NCBI GenBank assembly: GCA_002224055.1
Contig: AZLU01000361.1
Location: forward strand, 1 to 25,701
Direction: 5' to 3'
Source: Pezizomycotina sp. ARF18
Lineage: Eukaryota > Ascomycota
Length of the DNA stretch: 25,701 nucleotides
Shown: positions 11,067 through 20,800 of the stretch, in pieces
Layout of the letters: each line of letters starts with the position of its first letter
Numbering within the stretch: position 1 is the stretch's first letter
The notes under the pieces: model-generated
Told to the model about the DNA's origin: nothing
The model's input: the letters and a program-made list of their open reading frames with translations, nothing else
Databases searched by the model: none
Made by a program: the position numbers and the translations under genes

Positions 11067-12800
11067 CTATTCCTTATTCTCAATGATTACCTTGACGCTC
11101 TGGGTCTGAGGATCTACTACTGTCTGAAACGCCTTTTCGGCCTCCTCCAAGGGAAACCTATGGGTCACGAGCTTTCGAACGTCGCCCAGTATTCCGCTCC
11201 GTACTAGCTTTATGGCTTTCGGCCAAGTGTTTGCGTACCTGCTCGGAATAATAAAGGGGAGAAAGGGGAGGAAAGGGAAAGAAAATTGTAGTTAATAAAC
11301 CATATATCCAGGTTTTCAAAGTCCGAGAGGAACTCTCCGGATGGAAATTCCGTTTCCTCCCTCTTTATCATCGTAGGAGGAATAAGATGGATAACAATAC
11401 CTATACTGGAACCTCAAATCTACTTCCTTGACACTACAAGCCATAAATGGCATTTCGATCGTGGGCTTTCCTACTCCTATAACGAAGACGGTGCCTCCGA
11501 AGCAGACACTATGTACCGCGGTTGCGATGCTCGATCCAACTCCTGTGCACTCGACTGCCCTGTCCGGACTTTCGCCGCTAAAGTACTTCTCATTCAGCGA
11601 TGCCGCTACAATTTCCGGTTGAGACCCCGCTCCCGACGTAGGCACCAGGAAAGTCTCAACGGAAGGGACGAGCTCCTTGGCAAACTTTAGCCGCGAAGCG
11701 TCGATGTCCGTAATCACTATCGGCGTTGCGCCGGACGCTCGAGCACATAGGAGCACCGCCAAACCGATAGGACCTTGGGTTCATTGTTAAGCTTCAAAAA
11801 TGGCACTATATAAATTGGTATAATAATATATTTAATCTTAAATAAAACTTCGCACAGTTCGCCTTACCTGCTCCGCCGATCAGGAGACTGTCACCAAGCT
11901 TCAAACCCGAGCGTTCGAGGCCGGCAAGGGCAACACTGAGGGGCTCCAAGATGGCGCCTTCTTCGGGTGATAGACCATCAATTTTGTGGCACCACTGCGT
12001 CAAAGGGGAAAAAATTAATGAAAGTGTGTCAAGTCACGGACATTTACACAGGCTCTGGCAGCTGTATCTTAAGAAAATAACCGGCAAGAAGAAGAATTCT
12101 GGGGAGCTCACCATCGCGGGATGCTCAATATACCTTCTGAGCAGTCCAGGAACCGGGTATGTGGACGCAAAATTGTCCGGGAACTCGCAGCCGTTGTACC
12201 TGCCATTAAGGCACGGTTTGCACTTTAGGCAGGGCAGCGACGGCTCTATAGCTACTAAGTCTCCAGGCTTTAAACCTTTGACAGATGGGTGAACCTTGTC
12301 AAAAAAAAAAAAAAAAAATTACGGATGGTTGCACGGAAGCGAAGTTAGCGCATGTCTAGCTCCTACGAAGACCACGCAATGATAGTGCAACAGCATTCCT
12401 ATTCGCGATCTCCCCTTCTTCCCCACCGCTAAAGAGAAAATGATCTTGGTATGTGGGATTCATTACTTTAATGATTTCGCCGGACGATTCATGCCCAAGT
12501 ATCTGAGGCCCTTTGACAATTAACTGGCCAATCGCTCCTGATTTCCAAAGTGTACGTCGGAACTTTATTATGATTCTCAGGTTATTAATTGTTGAGCAAC
12601 GCCTCAAACAAAGAAAAAAAAAAAAAAAAAAAAGTCGGGAGGTCTCCTTACCCGCATATTCCAGTTGCTCGCATGCGTATTAAGACATGCCCTTCCTTGA
12701 CCTCACCTGCCTCTACATCCTCCGACTTTGGTACGGCTTCAGACACGTATAGCTTGTGCTCTGGATCTGTGTAGACCCCAATGTTTGGTTTCAACGGCAT
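11067..12800 (-). CDS. lad1: L-arabinitol 4-dehydrogenase (zinc-dependent MDR family)
   Basis: Catalyses NAD-dependent oxidation of L-arabinitol to L-xylulose in fungal L-arabinose catabolism, in the cytosol. Six exons: 12800-12652, 12562-12467, 12294-12112, 11994-11868, 11773-11401 and 11238-11067 (stop TAG). Introns are 89, 172, 117, 94 and 162 bp. The predicted 366-residue protein fits the family. Visible are ATGICGSD (Cys49), GHESSGE (His74, Glu75), structural zinc Cys 104/107/110/118, the subfamily signature [26 protein letters not shown] (Glu160), Rossmann GAGPIG at 184-189 followed by ITDID, and C-terminal [23 protein letters not shown] and WCHKI favour arabinitol over xylitol or sorbitol dehydrogenase. 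The six exons sum to 1100 nt, one short of a full frame: the T3 run at 12549-12547 must be T4 to read VHFWK. Substrate choice is inferred from sequence. Confidence 0.93.
12295..12651 (-). other. Dehydrogenase introns 1 and 2 with long T tracts
   Basis: Intron 1 (12651-12563) starts GTAAGG, carries T20 at 12633-12614 close to the donor, and has a TTAATAAC-like branch point. Intron 2 (12466-12295) starts GTAATG, has a GCTAAC branch point and then T18 (12318-12301) six bases before the CAAG acceptor, an extreme polypyrimidine tract. The short exon 2 (12562-12467, 96 nt) lies between them. Confidence 0.85.
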
Positions 12801-13217
12801 TGCTAGCCTCCCTGCAAGATCAAGGATCAGCTAAAGTGAAAGCGATAATGGTACGTCTGAAGAAAGTACCAAGGCCGTTGCTTGCCTCTGCTTTGCTTCT
12901 GCTTGGGAGCCCACGTCAGGAAGAATGAAAGCCTTAGTCGATCGCGATATCTTTGTCTAGATTCCGAAATTTATTGCAAAAAAAAAAAAAAAAAAAAAAA
13001 CCGTTGATCACGGAATTGAGCGCTTTTCCGTTGTGAGTACTAGTCAGTTACGTTCCCGATCGCAGGACCTTGCTGATTTTGTAACACACAAATAGCGGGG
13101 GCGTAGAAGAAACGTTGCAATGCATAAAAAAGTCACTGAATAAAGACGTCAAAAGAATGAGGGGAAAAGAAGCAAAAAAAAAAAAAAAAAAAAAATGAGG
13201 GGTAACGTAGTAACCCA

Positions 13218-13238
13218 CCCCACAGAGACGTAGTGGAG
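13218..13238. promoter_or_regulatory. Possible paired CreA-type sites upstream of dehydrogenase
   Basis: CCCCAC (13218-13223, GTGGGG on the other strand) and GTGGAG (13233-13238) both fit SYGGRG, the binding consensus of the carbon catabolite repressor CreA. They lie 10 bp apart in opposite orientation, about 420 bp upstream of the dehydrogenase ATG. Pentose catabolic genes are commonly under CreA control. The motif is short and frequent by chance, so this is a weak call. Confidence 0.3.
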
Positions 13239-13408
13239 GCAAAACAGGGATAAAAGCTTTTATTATTGATGTTAACGTTTATGTCTGTCTAATTTATCCC
13301 TCCGCGCTTATTTTATATAGCTATCCCTTTGTCTACCTCCAGCCTCAAGAGATGGTGCCGTGTAGCGTGTAACAAAGGCGGGTAGGATCAAGGGACTTCC
13401 AGCGTTGG

Positions 13409-13431
13409 GATCTACGTACGCGTACGAGATC
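13409..13431. repeat. Near-perfect 23-bp palindrome with CGTACGCGTACG core
   Basis: The 12-bp core at 13415-13426 is a perfect palindrome. GATCT and AGATC flank it as matching arms, offset by one base. It lies about 610 bp upstream of the dehydrogenase start. A dimeric transcription factor site is possible; no specific factor is recognised. Confidence 0.6.
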
Positions 13432-14187
13432 TTAAGGATGCAGGCAAACAAGTTGAAGTGTCGTTGGCATCAGGAATACCAATAGAACATACCACCACTG
13501 TGTTCTTCAAAGCATTCCCTTAAAGATTGAGAGTGAGTCAAAGATGCGTTGGGACTTGGATAATCTAGCAATATAGTTTTTTTTTTTTTTTTTTTTTTTT
13601 TTCTCTAAAGGAAATAATAATGATAAATACAAGGATCTTCCTGATTATACTAAAAGCTTTCTATCAAGCATGTATACTCTAAAATGCGAATAAAGAAGTG
13701 AATATATATAAATGAACATGAACATGGCAATTGATGTCGGCAGGGTGTCTTTGTTTCGATGGGAAAAAAGAGGAAGGAAAATGAAAACGGGGCAAGTTCC
13801 GCCGGCATTGTCATCGGCGACAAAGACCAGCAACAAAGGAATTAACATCGATATCAGAGCTATTCGTTGAATCTCCTAAATTTACCACAATGATCGAACC
13901 CATGCTTTAAATTCATTGTCTCCTGAAGTGATATGAGCGATCGGTATTCCTTTGAAGAACTATTTCCAATGCGGAGGATGACCGCCATTGGAAGCCAGTG
14001 CGGTGGGACGTGTGCGCGGACAAAGGGCCAGAGTATACTATTTTTACTCCCTCCTGTCCACCATTCTCCTCTTTATTCCAGCTCAGGGTTCGAGATGTAC
14101 GCTGCACCTAGTTTTGGCGGACGTTAAATCCTAGCACCAGGGGCTCATTATACTTCAAGTGGCTATCTAAAGCCCGAGTTAACACTA

Positions 14188-14211
14188 ATTAACCGGCGGT
14201 CGCCGGTTAAT
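14188..14211. repeat. Perfect 11-bp inverted repeat, ATTAACCGGCG arms
   Basis: ATTAACCGGCG and its exact reverse complement are separated by two bases (GT). The arms pair fully over 22 of 24 positions. The GC-rich core stands out from the AT-rich surroundings. It lies about 250 bp upstream of the TATAAATA at 14459-14466. It could be a dimeric protein binding site or a hairpin; no known site is recognised. Confidence 0.7.
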
Positions 14212-15319
14212 GATGATCGGTTTGAACCCATGGCTTCCTTGAACACGTCCTGCGCCCGATATGATCACTGTCAATTTTTGTAGAAATTTTACTCATACTA
14301 GCTTTACGTAGTGGAAAAAGCGCAAAAAAGTCTTTCATGATTAGGGGAATATCGCCCTGAGGGTCGAGAAGATTCGGAACCGCTCAATCATTCGAAATCT
14401 ATTAGTTATATATGTATAGAGGAGGAAAAAGGAGAGACGACAACCTACAGCGTACTTGTATAAATACCACCGTCTTCAGGCCTTCCTCTTGCAGCTCCAC
14501 AGTCGTTGGCTCTCTCTCATATTCACACTTACATATAACAATACGCGCGTATACGCTTCTAATACTTAATTCTGTACTACCCAGGCCGTTCTGACAAGCT
14601 ATACTTAATATTTAATTCCAGAAAAACGATTATATATATTATTGTTAATTCTACTCGCCTTGTACCCTTGTACCCTTGTGGTTCTACCTATCGAGCTTGC
14701 GAAGAGTGTTTTCTAATATATATTTTCCTAAAAAAAGAAAAGAAAAAGAGAAAACTGTTTTCAAACTGCTCCTGTGGCTGTTGTTCTTCGTCATATTGTT
14801 ATATCTAACTGCCCATTAACTTGGATCGTTTGAGTCAAGCCCAGTCGTTAATATTTCGGGTTGCTTCGGTTTATTAATCGAATTCTTATTAATCCGCACG
14901 GGCTTCTCGAGCTGAGTCTTGTAATCGTCGACATTCGTGTCATTTAGCCTTGGGTTGCGATATCGTACTGAACGCTTTTGTGCAACTGTATTCGCCTATT
15001 CCTCCTGTTTTAGTTAACTATTATTGACTACTATATTCCTTATTTGTGCTACCCTCCGAAGCCCAACCGCCATTCCAAACCCATTCGTTTTCCACCTTGA
15101 TCGAATCCTTTTATTTCTGGCTTCCGCCTCCCGAACTTACCCTAGCCTAGACCTCCAGAAAGTTTCAAAAAGAGTGAGATAGTTGGATCGGCCCCCCTGT
15201 GTACCCCTTTCCAACCGTCACTGTCGTTAGCGAGCTATCAGCTTTTCAAGGCCAAGCTCTTTCAAGCTCCTTATCACCCCTTATGTAGCCTTTGACTCGC
15301 TATTGATCCCAAGTTTCCT

Positions 15320-16297
15320 GTGTTGCGAATCTTTTACCATCCTATAAAGCCTGAAAACTCATTTTTACTCGAAGGCAGAGTTCTCAAAAACAATTATCCT
15401 GTAGCTGGGGTACTGGTATCGACGTCAACAGGAGCAGCTAAAGACCATTCCATATCGCCACAACGGCCAAACATCCCATTTAAAGGCGGCCCGTTGCCTG
15501 GATTAGCCCATAGTCCTCGCCCTTCCTCTAGTAAACTCTTGATAAAACAGGCGAGACGTTACGTCAACTAAGGGTTTCCTTTTTTTGCCCTTCTAAGCGG
15601 CATTCCTCAAGCTACGACGCCCGAAGCAATAGCGTCAGTTCAACGAAGACGAAAAAGAAACAAGGAGGAAAGTCCTTAAATAACCTTTTTGGGCGGAGGT
15701 ACTCTGGGGGCGTTCATGCTATCGGTTTATGGCCGTGCAGCAAAAAAAGAAAAGAAACGAGCCGAAAGCCTCGAGAACACGCTCCGAGTAGCTAAACAGC
15801 AACGAAAAGGTCGTCAAGCCTAACAGCAAGAAAAGAACTCCTAGGCGCTCGACCGGCGATAGCGATGAAGAAGAGGAAGGAACGGAGGCCGATGTGGCGC
15901 CTGAAGCCGGCAGCAGGGTGCGAGCGGCTTGATAGATACGGACGCGGATAATGAAAACGAGGCGCCGGAAGAAAGTCTGAGATGTGTCAAGGAAAAATTA
16001 GAAGAGGCAAACTGCCCGCCACGTGATTTGGAAGGAACCTGGATGCGGTGCGACCCAGTGTCCCGGAAGCACAAGGAATCGATTCAACACGAGATCCACA
16101 GAGCTAAAGCCACTGAGGGAATGCATAGAGATTTAAAGGAGCGCCGAACTGTGGCTTCGTCCCTCATCATCAAAGCCACCACGAACCATTGGTTTAGCAC
16201 GCAAGCGTGTCGCGCTCAAAGACGTATGCTGCGAGAGCTCCCTGCTTCAAAGGCAACCCCGAAACTTGAATATCCAAAACTGCTCTACGTGGGCTAA
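15320..16297 (+). pseudogene. Unrecognised broken coding-like region
   Basis: Successive plus-strand frames look protein-like but do not connect. 15320-15571 encodes 83 residues from the first ATG. Near 15705-15820 a glycine-rich hydrophobic stretch (GGGTLGAFML) leads into a Lys/Glu helix (KKEKKRAESLENTLRVAK). From about 15790 the frame shifts to a basic segment SKKRTPRRS followed by an acidic run DSDEEEEGTE. From about 15920 it shifts to a 125-residue charged segment containing EEANCPPRDLEGTWMRCDP and ending at TAA 16295-16297. The shift near 15928 is repaired by one extra G in a GG run, the same error type as in the known genes. I recognise no domain. It may be a nuclear or coiled-coil protein, or the gag-like part of a decayed element. 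Confidence 0.35.
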
Positions 16298-19200
16298 TTT
16301 GAGAATAAGGCTGCTTCTAGGAGCTCAATTGAAGGGAGAAACATGCTCATTACCATTTTTTTGGCGAACATCGGCGTAGCATGGTGCCATTGTGACTACA
16401 CCTTTGATAAATCGCAGGGGCGTATCTCTTTCAAAGGGCTTTTAAATGGAGCAGCAATGTCATGTTCAGTTTTCGAGGTTACCGAATACTATCGCTTCGT
16501 GGGTTTCTTATGTATGCTAGAGATAAGAGGATAATTGGTCTTCCAGTTAGTTCATCGTTCTGATCAGATTTTTAGTAATAGGTGCGAAATGCAAGTTAAT
16601 TGAAACAGATGAGATAGCCACCATTTCGAATCTCTTCAAGTGTGCGCAGTGAGCAGATAAATTCTGTCTCGCCAGGACAAGAAGGGAAAGAATCTTTTGT
16701 TGAACAAAGCAAAGATTCGGTATCGATATATCAACCGTCTCCACTAGTAGTATAACTACGGTCGCTCGCCAAAAAAGAATCAAGTTCAAATATGGATGGA
16801 TACCTAACAAGACGTCCGGTTTGCGAGCTCCTCCCTTTATAATCACCGTGATCGTAGATTGAGCTTGCATATCCTATATTTCTATCGTCGTGTGGAAAAC
16901 CTGTTTGGAAATTTTTTTTTGGGTCCGATGCCGGAAATACGGCTAGTTAACAGCAAAGACGGATGCAACGGGGCAAAGTTTCGGCACCTCGCAGCGCCGA
17001 AGCTCACAAGCAGGCGCCCGACCGTAAACGCTCTAAAACACGATTTATAAATAGTAGTATTAATACCGATAGAGTAATAGTAAACGAAGGATCTAGAGGC
17101 TAAGAATACTACTACTGACTTGCATTCTGTGTTGCATTTTAAAACGTCTAAAACAAATTTTCCGATATGCGTGTCATTGCTACATGCATGTCTAGCCTTG
17201 CATTTGGAAAGCTGCAGACTTTCGCAGCCAGCGATATTAAAATTTAATACCGCAACGTAATTGATCGATCGTGAGGCCTGTGCGAATCACTTGTGAGAGA
17301 GCTTTACATACGCATTTTTGCTCCCATCATAGCTAACATTAGCTGTAGTAAATATAAATAAGTAGTAATGAATATTTGAGAAGGGCATGATTATATGACG
17401 CAACTACACGAAGACAGCTTAAGACGTCAGACAACGTCGTGAATACAATGCAGTGCTACATACGCTAGCAAACCTAATGAAATATTCCTGGAACTTATTC
17501 GCTGGGCCCTCTAGATGATATAATATTGCACCAAATCTCCCCTAGAGTGCTAAACTCCTGACTCAAGCATAGGTCGCTTACGCATACTTACTAAGAAAAA
17601 TTTTTTTTCTTCTTTCTTCTTTTGTGATATCGCTTACATTATACATATCAAAGGCGTCGGCGATTGAAGGCCAATGAATATCACTGAATTAGTATCAGCC
17701 AAAGAAGGACGAGAAAAAGGAAAAAAGAGACATGTCAAGGACGGTTCGGGTGAGCGGCGATTCCGAGACAAATAAGTTAATAGATATTAATAATATATAT
17801 AGAATATTATGAGGGCTTCGATGAACTTGGCTCTGCTGGACGTTGCGTCTATTAATGGTGTAGTCTAGTCCGAGCGCGACAGCTGAACGTCAAGAATGTT
17901 TCGCGGTCTAGCTTCGCAGTAAGATGAACCAGGATAGCAGGCAGAACATCATGTCAGATCTCATTAGACTGTTTGAGTAATCAAGTAAAACATAGCCACG
18001 AGAGTTTAAGTGGAAGATAAAACCCCTTTCAACTAGCGAATGCAAAATTTTGCATAAAACCCCCATGTGCCAGCATGTTTCCCCTCACGGATACCTTCCA
18101 CCTTACGGAAAGGTGCTTGGTTGCACTTAGATGATCTGTATAAGGCTTCCCGGAGATAATTTGCCATCTAGAAGCTTTAACTGTAACCTTCACAACACGT
18201 ATGTTCTAGATTCTCAAGCTCACAATTGCTCTTCAGAGTAGCTGCTATAGAATACAGGCAAGCAGCAGCTTGGAAAAGCCTTTAATATGTACTTTGATAT
18301 TTGCGACTGCTTTATGATGTGGGCCAGGGTATTTGTACGTGTATAGACTACTACTTAGCGATATAAATAGTGTAAGTCACCACAGAGTCAAGGGCACGGT
18401 GAAAGCGCCGTAAGTACACGGCGGAAATAAATGCGACAGGACAACACTTGATGCGATCTGCTATATATTTATATTTGAATCAACGCCAGCGTAAGTCAAC
18501 CCTTTTTTTTCCGGCGGTCGTACGGTTATACGTGTCTTATATACGTTTTAATCCCTTGCTACATATACCTCTCCATTATTACTTCCGCTAGCTCCCTTTC
18601 TTCCGAGATTTGCAATATTACTTCCGAAAGTGCGCAAGAATGCCAGGCGCACACGTTGTGTCTCGAATCGACAGTGGATTCTAGAGCTGGCAAAACTGTC
18701 TCACGGAACTAGCACTGAGAGCGAGCGAACGAGCGAGAGCATAGGCGAAGTGCTCAAATTGGGACTCCAGAATCTGCGGAACATTTGGGGCATCTTCCAC
18801 ATGGCACTTTTATCTGTGGAGCTAGCTGAACTCCAGACTTCCTCACGGCAATTGGTATTTTTCTAGACGGTTCCTCATATCTCACAAAATTGCAAGAAGT
18901 CCAAGGGTTTCGCTTGGCAAGCATCTACTTGTTCTGCTTCAAAGCATGTTTTTCTGTGACGATATTGGAACCCAGCTAATAAACCGTGTCCTATGGTTAT
19001 TGAAGTCCTCAAGGATATTCTGTAACTGGAGCCTTCCCAAGAGCACCAGCACTTAATACGTGCATTTCTCGTGCTTCGTAAACAAGGAAGTGCTAGTCAA
19101 CGCATCATAGATGCTCTTAGCGAGTTTCTCCTACCAAGCATAAGCAGCTTATTTTTACAACACTCTTCGCAAAATTTGATCTGCGAAAAGAGTAAGAAAG

Positions 19201-20164
19201 AAGAAGAAGGATTAAAAAAAAAAATGCTGCCGATGTCACCGTCTGTGCGGCCCAACGACACTAAAACAACCCACTAAATGCTCAACGAGAAAAAAAAAAT
19301 GGAAAGAAAGAAGAAAAGGAAAAGAAGGAATGAATATCTGGCTTCCAGGCTATTGGTCTAGGGGATAATCATCTTCGTTTCTCGTTGATATCTCGCACTT
19401 GTCATTCTCAAGGATGAAATGCCTTTTCCCCCAAATGGCTTTTAAAATTGCAGGGAAAGATTTTTTTGTTTCTTTGCCCGGTTATCTTCCGCTGTCTCAA
19501 TTAGCTTCGAGCCCATCTATATATATTCACTACATGGGACATCAATGCTCAGAGAAGGGAATGCCTATAGCCAAGTCCCTATATAGGCATCTTTCATCTC
19601 AGGACAGTGGAGAAGATACTGGAATTGCGAAGACGAAGAAACAAGTAATTACTTGAGAAGATTAAGGTAATTAGAAGTTCTTTTTCAAGACTTCTTTCAT
19701 TTATTCTCCAGTTGGAAGCTTTCTATCTTATATAGATTTCAGCAGAAACAAATTGAATGGGGATGATCCATCATGCATTCAAGTTTCAACGTATAATATG
19801 AAATCCAGTACAATGCTTAGCACATAAATTGACAAGCTTCCGTTATCTTTCTCATACAAGACATATCCTGAACATCTTTCCAACAATTCTCATCCGTTTC
19901 ATTTTATCTATCCACTTCAATCGATTACATAGCAGTTATTTGTCTATTAATCATCTCATAAACTTAACGTCTGTTCTTCCAATTTTTTCCGATATCATAT
20001 TATATGCCTTTTTTTTATATATTTCAAATAGTATATGTTTTTCCCAAGGACCATTTCCTTTTTGATATATTTGAAACAAACACATACTGACACATGCAAG
20101 CATTCCCCACCAAATACTACAACACCCGCCGCACCAAGTCCCACACACGGTACTGTTATTTGAT
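16298..20164. other. Long intergenic stretch, no supportable gene
   Basis: Open frames are short, and those at 16547-16870 (-), 18630-18866 (+) and 19399-19656 (+) show no domain and no partner exon. Base composition is AT-rich with few long homopolymers, unlike the flanks. I see no tRNA, no terminal repeats and no CRISPR-like array. Confidence 0.55.
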
Positions 20165-20180
20165 ACGTCAATCAACGTCA
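20165..20180. promoter_or_regulatory. Two ACGTCA half-sites one helical turn apart
   Basis: ACGTCA occurs at 20165-20170 and 20175-20180, with starts exactly 10 bp apart in the same orientation. ACGTCA (TGACGT on the other strand) is the core recognised by bZIP factors of the ATF/CREB type. The pair lies about 150 bp upstream of a TATA-like element and about 630 bp upstream of the P450 ATG. Confidence 0.35.
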
Positions 20181-20216
20181 AATAACAAGGCAGTTCCAGC
20201 ATAAAGGGCCAAAAAG

Positions 20217-20281
20217 AGCACGTAGCATACAAGCTTGCGAGTAAAGGCGAGTATAGCACGTGGCACGCAAGCTCGCGTAAG
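20217..20281. repeat. Degenerate tandem direct repeat upstream of P450
   Basis: AGCACGTAGCATACAAGCTT.. (20217-20244) recurs as AGCACGTGGCACGCAAGCTC.. (20255-20281), a 38-bp period with about 80 percent identity. The second copy contains CACGTG, a palindromic E-box core. Together with the ACGTCA pair it suggests a regulatory region for the P450. Confidence 0.5.
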
Positions 20282-20326
20282 TGAATTCGAGCTCCATCCG
20301 TCTACCTAGCTCCTTGTAACTCCAGA

Positions 20327-20335
20327 TATATAAGG
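20327..20335 (+). promoter_or_regulatory. TATA-like element TATATAAGG
   Basis: TATATAAGG lies about 50 bp downstream of the direct repeats and about 470 bp upstream of the P450 start codon. If it sets the transcript start, the 5' untranslated region would be over 400 bases and pyrimidine-rich, possibly containing an intron. Position and sequence are suggestive only. Confidence 0.35.
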
Positions 20336-20800
20336 ATGCGCAAACTGGCCTCATCTCATAACCGTCTACTTGTATAGCACAATTCCATATCTCAGATATC
20401 TGTATTTCACATTTCTATATATATATACCTTAGTAAGCAAGTAACCTGGCTGATATATATATTCCATCCTCTTCTTCTAGAAACTGCGAACAATCAATTT
20501 CTCCGCCCATCCTCACTCAAACATTCATTTTTCTGTTCTATTCTTTAATTTATCTATCCAATCACTTAACCAACTTATCAATTATCATACTGCCTTATAT
20601 TTTATTTGTTTATCAGTGTTATTCTTTTAAGTTTCTGGAGGGAGACGGCGAAGAAATAGCATCCAAGCTGGAATTGGATTGTTATTACTTGGATGATATT
20701 CAATCAAAAGGCTCACTCTACCCATTCTAACAACAGCAGTACCTCGGCCGATTCCCGTACTATAGATAAGTTCAATTTTCTCTATATTCCTTAACATAGC

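Larger units (their letters stand above)
12801..15319. other. Intergenic region upstream of dehydrogenase
   Basis: No gene is supported. It holds A23 at 12978-13000, A22 at 13174-13195 and T26 at 13577-13602, two palindromes (listed separately), and a TATA-like TATAAATA at 14459-14466. A small tandem repeat of CTTGTACCC sits near 14659-14681. The stretch from 14400 to 15300 has promoter-like or leader-like character ahead of the broken coding region at 15320, but I found no long terminal repeat pair or primer binding site. Confidence 0.6.

Noticed and set aside
11238-11401. Continuation of dehydrogenase exon 5 reading into 11316 as coding
   Set aside because: The open frame runs on, but the residues lose family similarity after FQYR, and GTATTG..GCAG splicing restores the conserved YANTWPKAI.
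14217-14230. tRNA-like B-box (GGGTTCAAACC on the minus strand)
   Set aside because: No matching T-stem pairing, A box or cloverleaf could be drawn around it.
14400-15300. Possible long terminal repeat and leader of a retroelement
   Set aside because: No second copy, primer binding site, polypurine tract or reverse transcriptase motif was found in the window.
16547-16870. 107-codon minus-strand open frame
   Set aside because: Moderately hydrophobic but no domain, no promoter and no exon partner; I could not support it.
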